Below, piece by piece: positions 18,113-26,314 of a DNA stretch of 64,000 bases. The notes under the pieces were generated by a model, which searched no databases, was not told where the DNA came from, and was given only the letters and a program-made list of their open reading frames with translations. A program made the position numbers and the translations under genes. How positions within the stretch are numbered: the stretch's first letter is position 1; each line of letters starts with the position of its first letter. The stretch is from Cytobacillus firmus (lineage in GTDB: Bacteria; Bacillota; Bacilli; Bacillales; Cytobacillaceae): the NCBI RefSeq assembly GCF_023612095.1, contig NZ_CP086235.1:641001-705000 (forward strand), in the 5' to 3' direction.

Positions 18113-19056
18113 AAGAATCCCGCGAATTGCTTGAACAATTAGGCTATCCATCCAGCGATTTTCAAGAATTGCCGACATCAGCAAAAAGATTCCCGGACGG
18201 TGCACAATACCGGGTTGAGATTCCAAGTGTTGAAGGGCCTGAAGCGTTAAAAGCCACGCTTGAAGAAATCGATCGCCTTGGCTTGACGATTCACCGCGTT
18301 TCTCAGGGAAGCGGCATTATGCTTCAAACAGATGAGGAAATCAAAGAAATGTGCGAACTGACAGCAGAACGAGGAATGGAGTTAAGCTTATTTGTAGGAC
18401 CAAGAGGCACTTGGGATATCAGTGCAGCTCCGTTTACATCGGGGGGCAAATCACAGGCGCTTCGCCATGAGGGAGCGGATCAGCTTGTTTATGCTATGGA
18501 AGATTTAAAGCGCGGTGCTGAACTGGGCTTAAGAGGCGCACTTGTAGCTGATGAGGGGCTTCTTCTATTAACAAAAGAAATGAAGAAAAAGGGCCAGCTT
18601 CCTGAAGACTTCGTTGTAAAGGTATCTGTGCAAATGGGCTCGGCAAACCCTGTTTCAGTAAAACTGATGCAGGATATCGGAGCAGATACGTATAATGTGC
18701 CTTCTGCATTGCCGCTCGCAAAGCTTGCTGCAATCCGCCAGTCCATTGATATTCCAATTGACTTGTACGTGGAGGTTCCGGATAATTTCGGCGGATTCCT
18801 GCGCTACTACGAAATCCCGGAAATCATTCGGGTGCTCGCTCCCGTTTATATTAAATTTGGCCTTCGCAATCACCCGGATGTGTATCCTTCCGGAAAGCAA
18901 TGGGAAAGCACGAATATCTCACTCGTAAAAGAGCGTGTACGCCGTGCTTCCATTGGTATTCAAATGATTGAACGCTACTATCCGGAAGCAGTTACTTCAA
19001 AGCTTGGTGCAGAAGGGCTTGGGGTTCCGAAGGCTGAAAAAACGCTAGCTAAATAA
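18109..19056 (+). CDS. Uncharacterised protein of sugar-acid operon (possible TIM barrel)
   Basis: I do not recognise this 315-residue protein with certainty. It is soluble, without signal peptide or membrane helix. Alternating beta/alpha patterns with Gly-rich turns (VSQGSGIMLQTDEE, LFVGPRGTWDISA, YVEVPDNFGGFLRYYEIPE, VYIKFGLRNHPDVYPSG) suggest a TIM barrel, remotely like U32-peptidase-type proteins. ATG 18109 overlaps the stop of the DapA-family gene by 4 bases, so the two are probably made in fixed ratio and may work on the same intermediate. A terminator follows. It is the best candidate in the island for an undescribed enzyme or assembly factor. Confidence 0.7.
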   Translation: MKESRELLEQLGYPSSDFQELPTSAKRFPDGAQYRVEIPSVEGPEALKATLEEIDRLGLTIHRVSQGSGIMLQTDEEIKEMCELTAERGMELSLFVGPRGTWDISAAPFTSGGKSQALRHEGADQLVYAMEDLKRGAELGLRGALVADEGLLLLTKEMKKKGQLPEDFVVKVSVQMGSANPVSVKLMQDIGADTYNVPSALPLAKLAAIRQSIDIPIDLYVEVPDNFGGFLRYYEIPEIIRVLAPVYIKFGLRNHPDVYPSGKQWESTNISLVKERVRRASIGIQMIERYYPEAVTSKLGAEGLGVPKAEKTLAK

Positions 19057-19061
19057 TTTTC

Positions 19062-19099
19062 AATCCCTGAGCGGTTTCAATCCGTTCCAGGGATTTCTT
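19062..19099 (+). terminator. Terminator-like hairpin before hydroxyacid dehydrogenase
   Basis: AATCCCTG (19062-19069) pairs with CAGGGATT (19088-19095), with an additional CGG/CCG pairing inside, followed by TTCTT. Confidence 0.6.
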
Positions 19100-19123
19100 A
19101 CTATAATTCCAGGGGTGAAAAGG

Positions 19124-20083
19124 ATGGCATTTAAAGTACTTTTAACAGACTATGAATTTGAAAATCTCAAATATGAGGAAGACGTATTTAAAGAAAGCGG
19201 TCTTGATATTGAATTCGTCAAAGCGCAGTGCAAAACGGAAGATGAGGTGGCCGAGCAGGCCAAACATGCTGACGCCATTTTAAATCAATACGCACCAATC
19301 TCAAGACGTGTAATAGAATCCCTTGAAAATACCAAGGTGATTTCCCGCTATGGTGTTGGTGTGAACACGATTGATTTAGATGCAGCCAATGAAAAAGGCA
19401 TTACCGTAGCTAACGTTCCTGATTATGGGATGGAAGAGGTATCAAACCACGCACTGGCTCTTCTTTTATCATGGGCCCGTAAAGTGACTCTATTAAATAA
19501 TGAAGTAAAAAGAGGAAATTGGGATTTCAAAGCTTGTGTCCCTATTCACCGTTTTACCAATCAAACAGTAGGAGTTCTTGGATTCGGGCGCATTCCAAGA
19601 AGATTTATTGAAAAGGTAAAACCTCTTGGCTTTAAATTGGCCGCATATGATCCCTTTGTTTCCGCAGAGGATATGGCATCAGCCGGAGTGCAAAAAATGG
19701 AGCTGGATGAAATCATAAGTGAAGCCGACTATTTATCGGTACATGTTCCGTTAATTAAGGATACCTTCCATTTATTAAATGCAGACCGATTTAGCCAAAT
19801 GAAGAAAAATGCTGTCATCATTAACACTGCACGTGGTCCGATTATTGATGAAAAGGCCCTGATAGAAGCGCTTGAAAATGGCAAAATAGCAGGTGCCGCT
19901 CTCGATGTAGCCGAAGAAGAGCCAATTAGCATCGATAGCCCGCTTCTTCATATGGATAATGTCATTATTACTCCGCACAGCGCATGGTATTCAGAGGAAG
20001 CCATGGTGGAGCTAAGACAAAAGGCTGCGAAAAATATCGTACAGGTTTTAAAAGGTGAAAAAACACCTTATGCCCTTACGTAA
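19124..20083 (+). CDS. D-2-hydroxyacid dehydrogenase (C-terminal-binding-protein family)
   Basis: NAD-dependent D-isomer 2-hydroxyacid dehydrogenase of about 319 residues, related to CtBP and phosphoglycerate dehydrogenase. The Rossmann motif reads VGVLGFGRIPRRF, with Pro where the third Gly is usual. Catalytic residues fit Arg in NTARG, Glu in DVAEEEP and His in TPHSAWYS. It probably reduces a 2-keto acid, or oxidises a D-hydroxyacid, in the sugar-acid pathway; 2-ketoaldonate reductase is one option. ATG 19124 has AGGGGTG 6 bases upstream, so I prefer it to GTG 19115. It precedes a frameshifted FAH gene by 18 bases. Confidence 0.85.
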   Translation: MAFKVLLTDYEFENLKYEEDVFKESGLDIEFVKAQCKTEDEVAEQAKHADAILNQYAPISRRVIESLENTKVISRYGVGVNTIDLDAANEKGITVANVPDYGMEEVSNHALALLLSWARKVTLLNNEVKRGNWDFKACVPIHRFTNQTVGVLGFGRIPRRFIEKVKPLGFKLAAYDPFVSAEDMASAGVQKMELDEIISEADYLSVHVPLIKDTFHLLNADRFSQMKKNAVIINTARGPIIDEKALIEALENGKIAGAALDVAEEEPISIDSPLLHMDNVIITPHSAWYSEEAMVELRQKAAKNIVQVLKGEKTPYALT

Positions 20084-20101
20084 GAAAGGATAGTGCCGAA
20101 T

Positions 20102-20985
20102 ATGAAACTAGCTGCTTTCACGATTAATTCTCAACAGCATATTGGTGTTGTCCAGGGAGAGAAAGCCATCAGCTTAACAATACTTGCCGGAAATCAATTT
20201 CCTTCGTGCCTGAAAACCTTTATAGAAAGAAGTGAAGAACTGCTGCCGCTTGCTGAAAAGCTTATTAGCCAGGGTACCAATGAGGAGGCTGTTTTTCCAA
20301 TATCCGATGTGAAAATCCTTCCGCCGATGCAGGCTCCGGAAAAAATCATTTGCGTTGGCTTGAATTATATTGATCATTGCAGAGAAACCGGAATGGAGCC
20401 GCCTGCTTCACCGGTGATCTTTTCAAAATATGCGAATGCCATCGTCGGCCATCATGACGCGGTGGAGATTCCTATCAATTCAAGTGAAGTTGATTTTGAG
20501 GCAGAGCTTGCTGTTGTCATGGGAAAGGAAGCTAAGCGGGTAACGGAAGAAGAGGCAAACGATTATGTTTTTGGCTACACGATCATGAATGATATTAGCG
20601 CGCGCGATTTGCAATTTAAGGACGGACAGTGGTCCCGGGCAAAACAGCCGACACCTTTGCGCCAACAGGACCAGTGATTGTGACAAAGGATGAAGCAGGG
20701 GATCCGCACAGTCTATCAATCTCACTCGAACTCAATGGGGAAATTATGCAAGATTCCAATACAAGCAACCTGATATTTACCATACCGCAGATTATCTCCT
20801 TCTTATCGCAGTCTATGACGCTAAGACCGGGTGACTTAATTGCAACAGGAACGCCTCCAGGAGTTGGAATGGGCCGGGATCCAAAGGTGTGGCTGAAAGA
20901 CGGTGACAAAATGAGTATTACCATTGAAAACATCGGAACACTTTCCAATTACGTAAAAGGTGATTCACAGAAGAAAGAGGGCTGA
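20102..20985 (+). pseudogene. Fumarylacetoacetate hydrolase family protein, interrupted by a 1-base frameshift
   Basis: FAH-fold hydrolase/isomerase/decarboxylase. Reading starts at ATG 20102 behind AAGAAAGGA and runs through ICVGLNYIDHC, PVIFSKYANAIVG and DFEAELAVVMG, then stops at 20677. The rest, starting [17 protein letters not shown] and including [15 protein letters not shown], lies in another frame to 20985. One extra A in the A4 run at 20641-20644 restores [14 protein letters not shown] and a 294-residue protein of normal length. It differs from the KdaD-like FAH at 12097. Members hydrolyse or decarboxylate short 2,4-diketo acids or acylpyruvates; substrate unknown. Probably an assembly indel, otherwise a recent knockout. 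Confidence 0.85.
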
Positions 20986-20990
20986 TAGAC

Positions 20991-21947
20991 ATGGATGTTG
21001 TAACAATCGGGGAAACGATGGCTCTTTTTACACCGAATGAGGAGGGCATGCTTCGCCATGCCCATTCTTTTTCAATGAAATTTGGCGGGGCAGAATCCAA
21101 TGTCGCCATCGGATTGAGCCGTCTCGGACATCGTTCGAGATGGATCAGCCGTCTTGGGGAGGACGAATTCGGTGATGCTATGCTGTCATTCATCCGCGGC
21201 GAAGGAGTGGATGTTTCCTATGTGACGCGCGATCAAACTGCGCCGACAGGCGTATTTTTTAAAGAGTTCAGGCGCTTGAATGACACGCGTGTCTATTATT
21301 ATAGAAAAGATTCTGCGGCCAGCAGAATGAATGCCGACTGGCTTTTGGATGAGTCCATTTTAGATGCTGAATATCTTCATCTTACAGGCATTACGCCAGG
21401 ACTAAGCCTCTCATGCCGGGAGATGCTTGAAAAGGCAATCCGGATAGCAAAAGGAAATGGGACGAAAATCGTTTTTGATCCAAATCTCCGTTTGAAAATT
21501 TGGCGTGATGAAGAAGAAGCACGGCAATTTTTGAAAAAATATGCTTCTGAAAGTGATATAGTCCTTCCTGGCATTTCGGAAGCAGAGTTTCTGTTCGGCA
21601 CATTTTCACCTGAGGAATATGTAGAGAAATTTCATGATCTTGGGATTGAAACAGTCATTATGAAATTGGGAAAAGAAGGGTCGCTAATATCATCTTCATC
21701 GGGTTTGGTGAAGAAAATCCCAGGCTTTACGGTTGAGCGGGTAATCGATCCTGTTGGAGCGGGTGATGCATTTGCTGCAGGTGTCCTTTCAGGACTGCTG
21801 GACGGAAAATTGCTTGAAGAAGCAGTACTGCAGGGCAACGCGATGGGAGCAATGGTAACAATGGTGAATGGAGATGCAGAAGGCTTGCCAACTCGATCTG
21901 ATCTTGTGTCCTTTATGAAAGGCAATCTGGAAGATGTTACGAGATAA
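20991..21947 (+). CDS. kdgK: 2-Keto-3-deoxygluconate (KDG) kinase, PfkB family
   Basis: PfkB/ribokinase-family sugar kinase of 318 residues. The PfkB signature near the C-terminus reads DPVGAGDAFAAGVLSG, with the catalytic Asp, and an N-terminal GGAESNVAIGLSRLG matches the substrate-binding signature. It phosphorylates 2-keto-3-deoxygluconate or -galactonate to the 6-phosphate. ATG 20991 follows an AGAGGG ribosome site. The KDPG aldolase gene begins 16 bases downstream, and DgoD upstream supplies the substrate, so the kinase-aldolase pair completes the De Ley-Doudoroff-type route. Family is firm; gluconate versus galactonate form is inferred. Confidence 0.9.
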   Translation: MDVVTIGETMALFTPNEEGMLRHAHSFSMKFGGAESNVAIGLSRLGHRSRWISRLGEDEFGDAMLSFIRGEGVDVSYVTRDQTAPTGVFFKEFRRLNDTRVYYYRKDSAASRMNADWLLDESILDAEYLHLTGITPGLSLSCREMLEKAIRIAKGNGTKIVFDPNLRLKIWRDEEEARQFLKKYASESDIVLPGISEAEFLFGTFSPEEYVEKFHDLGIETVIMKLGKEGSLISSSSGLVKKIPGFTVERVIDPVGAGDAFAAGVLSGLLDGKLLEEAVLQGNAMGAMVTMVNGDAEGLPTRSDLVSFMKGNLEDVTR

Positions 21948-21962
21948 AAAGGAGGGAAATCA

Positions 21963-22592
21963 GTGAGCACGTTAGAAGAGTTAAAGAAGAGCAAGATTGT
22001 TGCTGTTATTCGCGGTGCACGTCAGGATCAGATTTTGCCCATTGCTCATGCGCTGCTGGCCGGCGGTGTCAGCACATTTGAGATAACAGTAGAAACACCA
22101 AAAGTATGCTCATTAATAGAAAAAGTAAAAGAAGAGTTTGGAAACCAGACAATTGTAGGGGCAGGGACCGTGCTGGATCCTGAAACAGCGCGTGCAGTCA
22201 TTATGTCTGGAGCGGAGTTCATATTTTCGCCAATCGTTAATAAGGAAACCATTAAACTGGCAAAACGTTACGGTGTCCTCAGTATCCCTGGTGCCCTCAC
22301 CCCAACTGAAATCCTGACAGCCTATGAAAATGGCGGAGATCTTATTAAGGTGTTCCCAGCCGATGTCATGGGTGTCTCTTATTTCAAGAGCCTGCAGGGG
22401 CCGCTTCCGCATATTCCGCTGATGCCAACCGGGGGTATTGATGTCAAAAATATCCGGGAATATTTAAAAGCGGGGGCAGTTGCCGCAGGAGTAGGCAGTT
22501 CGTTAGTAAATGCAAAAAATCTAAATTCGGAAGAGGATTATTTGAAACTGACTGAAAAGGCAAAGGAATTTTCTGAATTAATAAATTTCTAA
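21963..22592 (+). CDS. eda: 2-Dehydro-3-deoxy-6-phosphogluconate aldolase (KDPG/KDPGal/KHG aldolase)
   Basis: Class I aldolase of 209 residues that cleaves KDPG (or its galactonate epimer) to pyruvate and glyceraldehyde 3-phosphate. The segments VAVIRGA, FEITVETP with the catalytic Glu, VGAGTVLDPE and LIKVFPAD with the Schiff-base Lys are visible, as is MPTGGID. GTG 21963 has an AAAGGAGGG ribosome site. It is last in the forward block and meets larC2, coming from the opposite strand, at a bidirectional terminator (22624-22662). Confidence 0.93.
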   Translation: MSTLEELKKSKIVAVIRGARQDQILPIAHALLAGGVSTFEITVETPKVCSLIEKVKEEFGNQTIVGAGTVLDPETARAVIMSGAEFIFSPIVNKETIKLAKRYGVLSIPGALTPTEILTAYENGGDLIKVFPADVMGVSYFKSLQGPLPHIPLMPTGGIDVKNIREYLKAGAVAAGVGSSLVNAKNLNSEEDYLKLTEKAKEFSELINF

Positions 22593-22623
22593 ATCGTTGG
22601 CAGTTTCGGAAGCTAATTCAAAT

Positions 22624-22662
22624 CAAAAGGACCTGCCATTTGGATAGGTGGAGGTCCTTTTG
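22624..22662. terminator. Bidirectional terminator between eda and larC2
   Basis: CAAAAGGACCT (22624-22634) pairs with AGGTCCTTTTG (22652-22662). T-rich on both strands, between two convergent genes. Confidence 0.85.
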
Positions 22663-22690
22663 CCAGATTGCTGGATTAGTTGATTTGGAT

Positions 22691-23146
22691 TTATTTCAGG
22701 TGCTTCCAAACCTCTTGAAAAACCAATTTTAATGGGATTCCGTATTGCTCAGATATAGCTTTGCAATCACTGAATTCCGGGGCTTGCTGAACAATTTCAC
22801 CTTGCATCAGCCCCTCTTTAACAGAGACGGTCCCCCATTGTGTTTCGACCTTACGAAATTTCCGGCCAAGCCGATTTACAGAAAGCGGGTAGTATCGCAC
22901 ACCCAATGTGGTGGTTTCTCTAAAAATGATATTCATCATCTCGGATTTTTTCTTATTTTCACACAAAACCTGGAGCATGGTACCAGGCCGATTTTTCTTC
23001 ATGTATATCGGAATATAAAAGACATCATTGGCCCCGGATTGAAACAATAAATCCATAACATGTCCCAGCCATTCTCCAGGAATGTCGTCCAGATTTACTT
23101 CAATTTTGATCATGTCATGATCAGTATGCTCTTGGCCATGCTGCAT
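22691..23146 (-). CDS. larC2: LarC C-terminal domain protein (nickel insertion, LarC2-like)
   Basis: 151-residue protein corresponding to the C-terminal domain of LarC, the CTP-dependent cyclometallase that inserts nickel into the pincer cofactor. The opening KIEVNLDDIPGEWLGHVMD matches the LarC2 start, and ENKKKSEMMNIIFRETTTLGVR is typical. In L. plantarum the two LarC halves are joined by a programmed frameshift. Here this half is a free gene on the opposite strand, 61 bases from larB, so fusion by frameshifting is impossible and the two halves must associate as separate chains. ATG at 23146 (minus) has an AAAGGAGG ribosome site. Confidence 0.85.
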   Translation of the reverse strand: MQHGQEHTDHDMIKIEVNLDDIPGEWLGHVMDLLFQSGANDVFYIPIYMKKNRPGTMLQVLCENKKKSEMMNIIFRETTTLGVRYYPLSVNRLGRKFRKVETQWGTVSVKEGLMQGEIVQQAPEFSDCKAISEQYGIPLKLVFQEVWKHLK

Positions 23147-23207
23147 TTTTAACGAGCCTCCTTTAGCTGGTATATATTTTAGATGAAGAAAAGAAAGGAA
23201 GAAATGA

Positions 23208-23948
23208 ATGCAATCTTATACTACACATATTTTAGCACAATTAAAAAATGGCCATCTTTCAATTGAGGAAGCTGAGGAACAATTGAAGGGCTTTACAGAT
23301 TACGGATTTGCCAAAGTGGACGATGAGCGTGAATTCAGACAAGGATTTCCTGAGGTTATCTTTGGGGCAGGCAAAACCACAGAACAAATTTTACATATAT
23401 TTAAGCATTTGGTTTATAAGGGGAATACCGTTTTAGCTACAAGGGTTGACCCAAAATCTGCAGAAGAAGTATGCAGGCAGGTGGATGGAGCTGTATATGA
23501 TTCATCCGGCAGAACACTTTTGTATAAGCCTGAGGATTATGAACTGAAGACGGAGAAGAAAATTGGGGTTATCTGTGCAGGGACTTCTGACATTCCTGTG
23601 GCCCGGGAGGCAGAAGTGACGATTGAAGCTATGGGACACCATTACGAAAGTTTTTATGATATTGGAGTAGCGGGGATTCATCGTTTATTTGCGCAAATTG
23701 ACGAGATTAAAAAGTGTGATGTATTGATTGTTGTAGCGGGAATGGAAGGTGCACTTCCCAGTGTAGTCGGGGGATTGGTTTCCACTCCTGTTATAGCGGT
23801 TCCGACCAGCATAGGATATGGTGCACACTTAAATGGCATTACATCTTTGTTAAGCATGCTTAACACATGCGCTTCCGGCGTAACGGTGGTGAATATAGAC
23901 AATGGATTTGGTGCGGGCTACTCAGCTTCTTTGATGCTAAGAGTCTGA
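23208..23948 (+). CDS. larB: Nickel-pincer cofactor biosynthesis protein LarB
   Basis: LarB carboxylates and hydrolyses nicotinic acid adenine dinucleotide, the first step of nickel-pincer nucleotide synthesis. The 246-residue protein has the AIR-carboxylase (PurE-like) C-terminal domain: VICAGTSDIPVAREAEVT, YDIGVAGIHRL, VVAGMEGALPSVVGGLV and PTSIGYGAHLNG. ATG 23208 has an AAAGGAAG ribosome site. The divergent larC2 starts 61 bases upstream, so promoters for both must lie in 23147-23207. larC1, larE and a nickel transporter follow with short gaps, forming the cofactor operon for the LarA-like enzyme at 7595. Confidence 0.93.
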   Translation: MQSYTTHILAQLKNGHLSIEEAEEQLKGFTDYGFAKVDDEREFRQGFPEVIFGAGKTTEQILHIFKHLVYKGNTVLATRVDPKSAEEVCRQVDGAVYDSSGRTLLYKPEDYELKTEKKIGVICAGTSDIPVAREAEVTIEAMGHHYESFYDIGVAGIHRLFAQIDEIKKCDVLIVVAGMEGALPSVVGGLVSTPVIAVPTSIGYGAHLNGITSLLSMLNTCASGVTVVNIDNGFGAGYSASLMLRV

Positions 23949-23975
23949 ACATAAAAACAAAGCGGGGTAAATGTA

Positions 23976-24698
23976 ATGAACATATTATTTATAGATTGCG
24001 GTATTTCTGGCATTGCTGGAGATATGTCTCTGGCAGCCTTCACAGAATTGGGCGTTGAATTATCAAGTGTAGAAAGAAAGCTTAAATCTGTAATTAAGGA
24101 AGAGTTTTCGCTAGGGACAAAAAAGGTTGTAAAGAAGGGGATCTCCAGTACGGAATTAGTCATTCATACAGAAGAAGAAAAACACTCACATCGCCACTAT
24201 ACACACATAAAAAAAGCAATTGAAGAATCTGAGCTTGAAGAGGCAGAAAAAGAAACAGCCTTACAAATGTTTGAAACGATAGGATTAGCAGAGGCAAAAA
24301 TACATGACAGCACTCTCGAAAAGGTGCATTTCCATGAAGTTGGAGGTGTAGACTCGATGATTGATATTATAGGGACCGCAATTGCTTACAATACATTAAA
24401 CATTGAAAAGGTAGTCTGCACTCCGGTTGCTGCAGGAAATGGATATATCAATATTGCGCATGGCCTTTATCCTGTACCAGCCCCGGCTACATTGGAAATT
24501 CTAAAAGATATTCCTTTGCGGAAGACTGACATTCAAAGTGAATTGACGACACCTACTGGTGCTGCCATTGTCCGTACCCTGGCTAATGAGTTCGGGAATA
24601 TGCCTTCCATGAAAGTTCAGAAAATAGGATATGGCGCAGGGTCAAAGGATTTCAAATCCCACCCAAATGTTGTCAGGTTTGTGATCGGAGAACAATAA
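23976..24698 (+). CDS. larC1: LarC N-terminal domain protein (nickel insertion, LarC1-like)
   Basis: 240-residue N-terminal half of LarC. The start ILFIDCGISGIAGDMSLAA, the His-rich KHSHRHYTHIKKAIEES and the segment KVHFHEVGGVDSMIDIIG, then PVPAPATLEIL and ELTTPTGAAI are LarC hallmarks; the His-rich part probably binds nickel. It ends normally at TAA without a LarC2 domain downstream; that half is encoded separately at 22691-23146 on the other strand. ATG 23976 lies 28 bases after larB and larE starts 21 bases after its end. Confidence 0.92.
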   Translation: MNILFIDCGISGIAGDMSLAAFTELGVELSSVERKLKSVIKEEFSLGTKKVVKKGISSTELVIHTEEEKHSHRHYTHIKKAIEESELEEAEKETALQMFETIGLAEAKIHDSTLEKVHFHEVGGVDSMIDIIGTAIAYNTLNIEKVVCTPVAAGNGYINIAHGLYPVPAPATLEILKDIPLRKTDIQSELTTPTGAAIVRTLANEFGNMPSMKVQKIGYGAGSKDFKSHPNVVRFVIGEQ

Positions 24699-24718
24699 CA
24701 GGAGGGGGAAGTGTCCAA

Positions 24719-25543
24719 ATGAATATACATAATAGTTTAGTCAAAGAACAAAAGCTGAAGGAAATACTTTCAAAGATGGAGCGGATTATTATTGCATTTT
24801 CGGGAGGGGTAGATAGTACCTACTTATTAAAGGTGGCTTTAGATACCTTAGGTAAAGAAAATGTGCTTGCTATTACAGCCGACTCGGAATCTTTTCCTCC
24901 TTCCGAGCTGGAAGAAACTATTCGAATCGCCAATGCCATTGATGCCCCACATCAAATTATTAAGATGTCAGAACTCTCCATTCCCGGATATTCGGAAAAT
25001 GATTCAAACAGATGCTATTACTGTAAAAAGGGACTGTTTGAAAATTTGTATCCAATTATGATTGAAAAAGGGTATCATAACTTGACTTTTGGTCTCATTA
25101 AAGATGATTTAGGAGAACATCGCCCTGGTGTAAAGGCTGCTATTGAAAAAAATGTAAGAGGCCCTCTGGCCGAGGCTGATATAACGAAAGAAGATATCAG
25201 GATTCGTTCCAAGGAGCTGGGACTTGATACATGGGACAAACCCTCACTCGCATGTTTATCCTCCAGAATAGCATATGGTGAAAAAATCACAATTGAGAAG
25301 TTGAGAAAAGTTGATGAGGCCGAGCAGTTTATTAAGGGATTTGGAATTAAGCAGGTCCGTGTCAGAGTTCACAATGAAATTGCAAGAATCGAAGTTGATC
25401 CGTCAGATATGAATGAACTCTTAAAGTATCATAAAGAAATCTCTGAGCAATTAAAATTGATTGGATTTAAATATACAGCTATGGACCTGGCTGGATATAA
25501 AAGCGGAAGTATGAATAAATTGCTGGAAGGAACAGCTTTATAA
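24719..25543 (+). CDS. larE: ATP-dependent sacrificial sulfur transferase LarE
   Basis: LarE adds the two sulfurs of the nickel-pincer nucleotide. The 274-residue protein has the ATP PP-loop SGGVDS at residues 28-33. Cys179 (SLACLSSR) corresponds by position to the sacrificial Cys176 of L. plantarum LarE. A CxxC pair (Cys99, Cys102 in NRCYYCKKG) is also present, typical of this PP-loop group; whether a third partner makes an iron-sulfur variant is not clear. ATG 24719 has a GGAGGGGGAAG ribosome site. Third in larB-larC1-larE. Confidence 0.93.
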   Translation: MNIHNSLVKEQKLKEILSKMERIIIAFSGGVDSTYLLKVALDTLGKENVLAITADSESFPPSELEETIRIANAIDAPHQIIKMSELSIPGYSENDSNRCYYCKKGLFENLYPIMIEKGYHNLTFGLIKDDLGEHRPGVKAAIEKNVRGPLAEADITKEDIRIRSKELGLDTWDKPSLACLSSRIAYGEKITIEKLRKVDEAEQFIKGFGIKQVRVRVHNEIARIEVDPSDMNELLKYHKEISEQLKLIGFKYTAMDLAGYKSGSMNKLLEGTAL

Positions 25544-25603
25544 TGAAGGAACTTAACTGTATTGGAGAGGGAAAGGCAGAATTTTGCCGCTGGGGGAATT
25601 TAG

Positions 25604-26227
25604 ATGCTTGAAAGCGGATTACTTTCTATATTATTGCTTGGTTTCACATTAGGAATAAAACATTCAACAGAGCCCGATCACATTATCGCGGTTTCAACAA
25701 TTGCAAGCCAGACAAAGCGCTTGGTTCGCTCTTCGCTCTCAGGTGTTTTCTGGGGGCTGGGCCACACGTTAATGCTCCTGTTATTTGGGGTAACGGTTAT
25801 AGCGCTTAATCAGCATATTCCTGGCCCTCTTGCTCTTTCTCTTGAATTGGCAGTGGGCATAATGCTTATATATCTTGGCTTTACTGGCTTTAAGGACAAT
25901 AAACAGCAAAGGCCGAACACAAAGCATTATCACAAGAAGTCTTTTATCATTGGTGGGATTCATGGTCTGGCTGGCAGTGCAGCTTTAGTTCTATTAACAA
26001 CTGCACAGGCTCAAACAGAGTTGCAAGCTTTTCTTTTTATCCTCATTTTTGGAGCAGGAACAATTATTGGAATGCTTCTCTTTACTACTGTTCTTGGGTT
26101 GCCCTTTTTAATCACTTCTCATGCTCAAAAGAAAATACACTTAAATCTTATAAGGATCTCTTCAGTTGCAAGTGTACTATATGGGATTTATTATATTTTT
26201 GAGGTTGGCAGTGATTTATTCCTTTAG
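25604..26227 (+). CDS. Nickel/cobalt transporter, NiCoT/UreH-like
   Basis: Membrane protein of 207 residues with about six hydrophobic helices. Helix 1 carries KHSTEPDH, matching the H-x4-D-H metal signature of NiCoT permeases, and GVFWGLGHT is a second family motif. It is shorter than full NiCoT proteins (about 330 residues), closer to UreH-like nickel permeases. Being last in the lar operon, it most likely supplies Ni for the pincer cofactor. ATG 25604 has a GGGGGAA ribosome site. The right copy of the 24-bp repeat lies 54 bases downstream, marking the end of the island. Confidence 0.85.
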   Translation: MLESGLLSILLLGFTLGIKHSTEPDHIIAVSTIASQTKRLVRSSLSGVFWGLGHTLMLLLFGVTVIALNQHIPGPLALSLELAVGIMLIYLGFTGFKDNKQQRPNTKHYHKKSFIIGGIHGLAGSAALVLLTTAQAQTELQAFLFILIFGAGTIIGMLLFTTVLGLPFLITSHAQKKIHLNLIRISSVASVLYGIYYIFEVGSDLFL

Positions 26228-26280
26228 AAGTTTTGGTTATAGGGTATTTAACAAGTAATGAGTTATTTATGTTTTTGTGC

Positions 26281-26304
26281 TCAAAATTGATTTTGCCTCA
26301 GGAT
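26281..26304 (+). repeat. Right copy of 24-bp direct repeat (attR-like)
   Basis: Identical over 24 bases to 1028-1051, the 3' end of prfB, and in the same orientation. It is followed within 11 bases by a prfB-like terminator, suggesting that this is the displaced original 3' end of prfB. Confidence 0.7.
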
Positions 26305-26314
26305 AAATGCAAGA

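Noticed and set aside
1055..26280. Integrase, relaxase or tRNA of the island
   Set aside because: I looked in both strands between the repeats and saw only metabolic, transport and regulatory genes.
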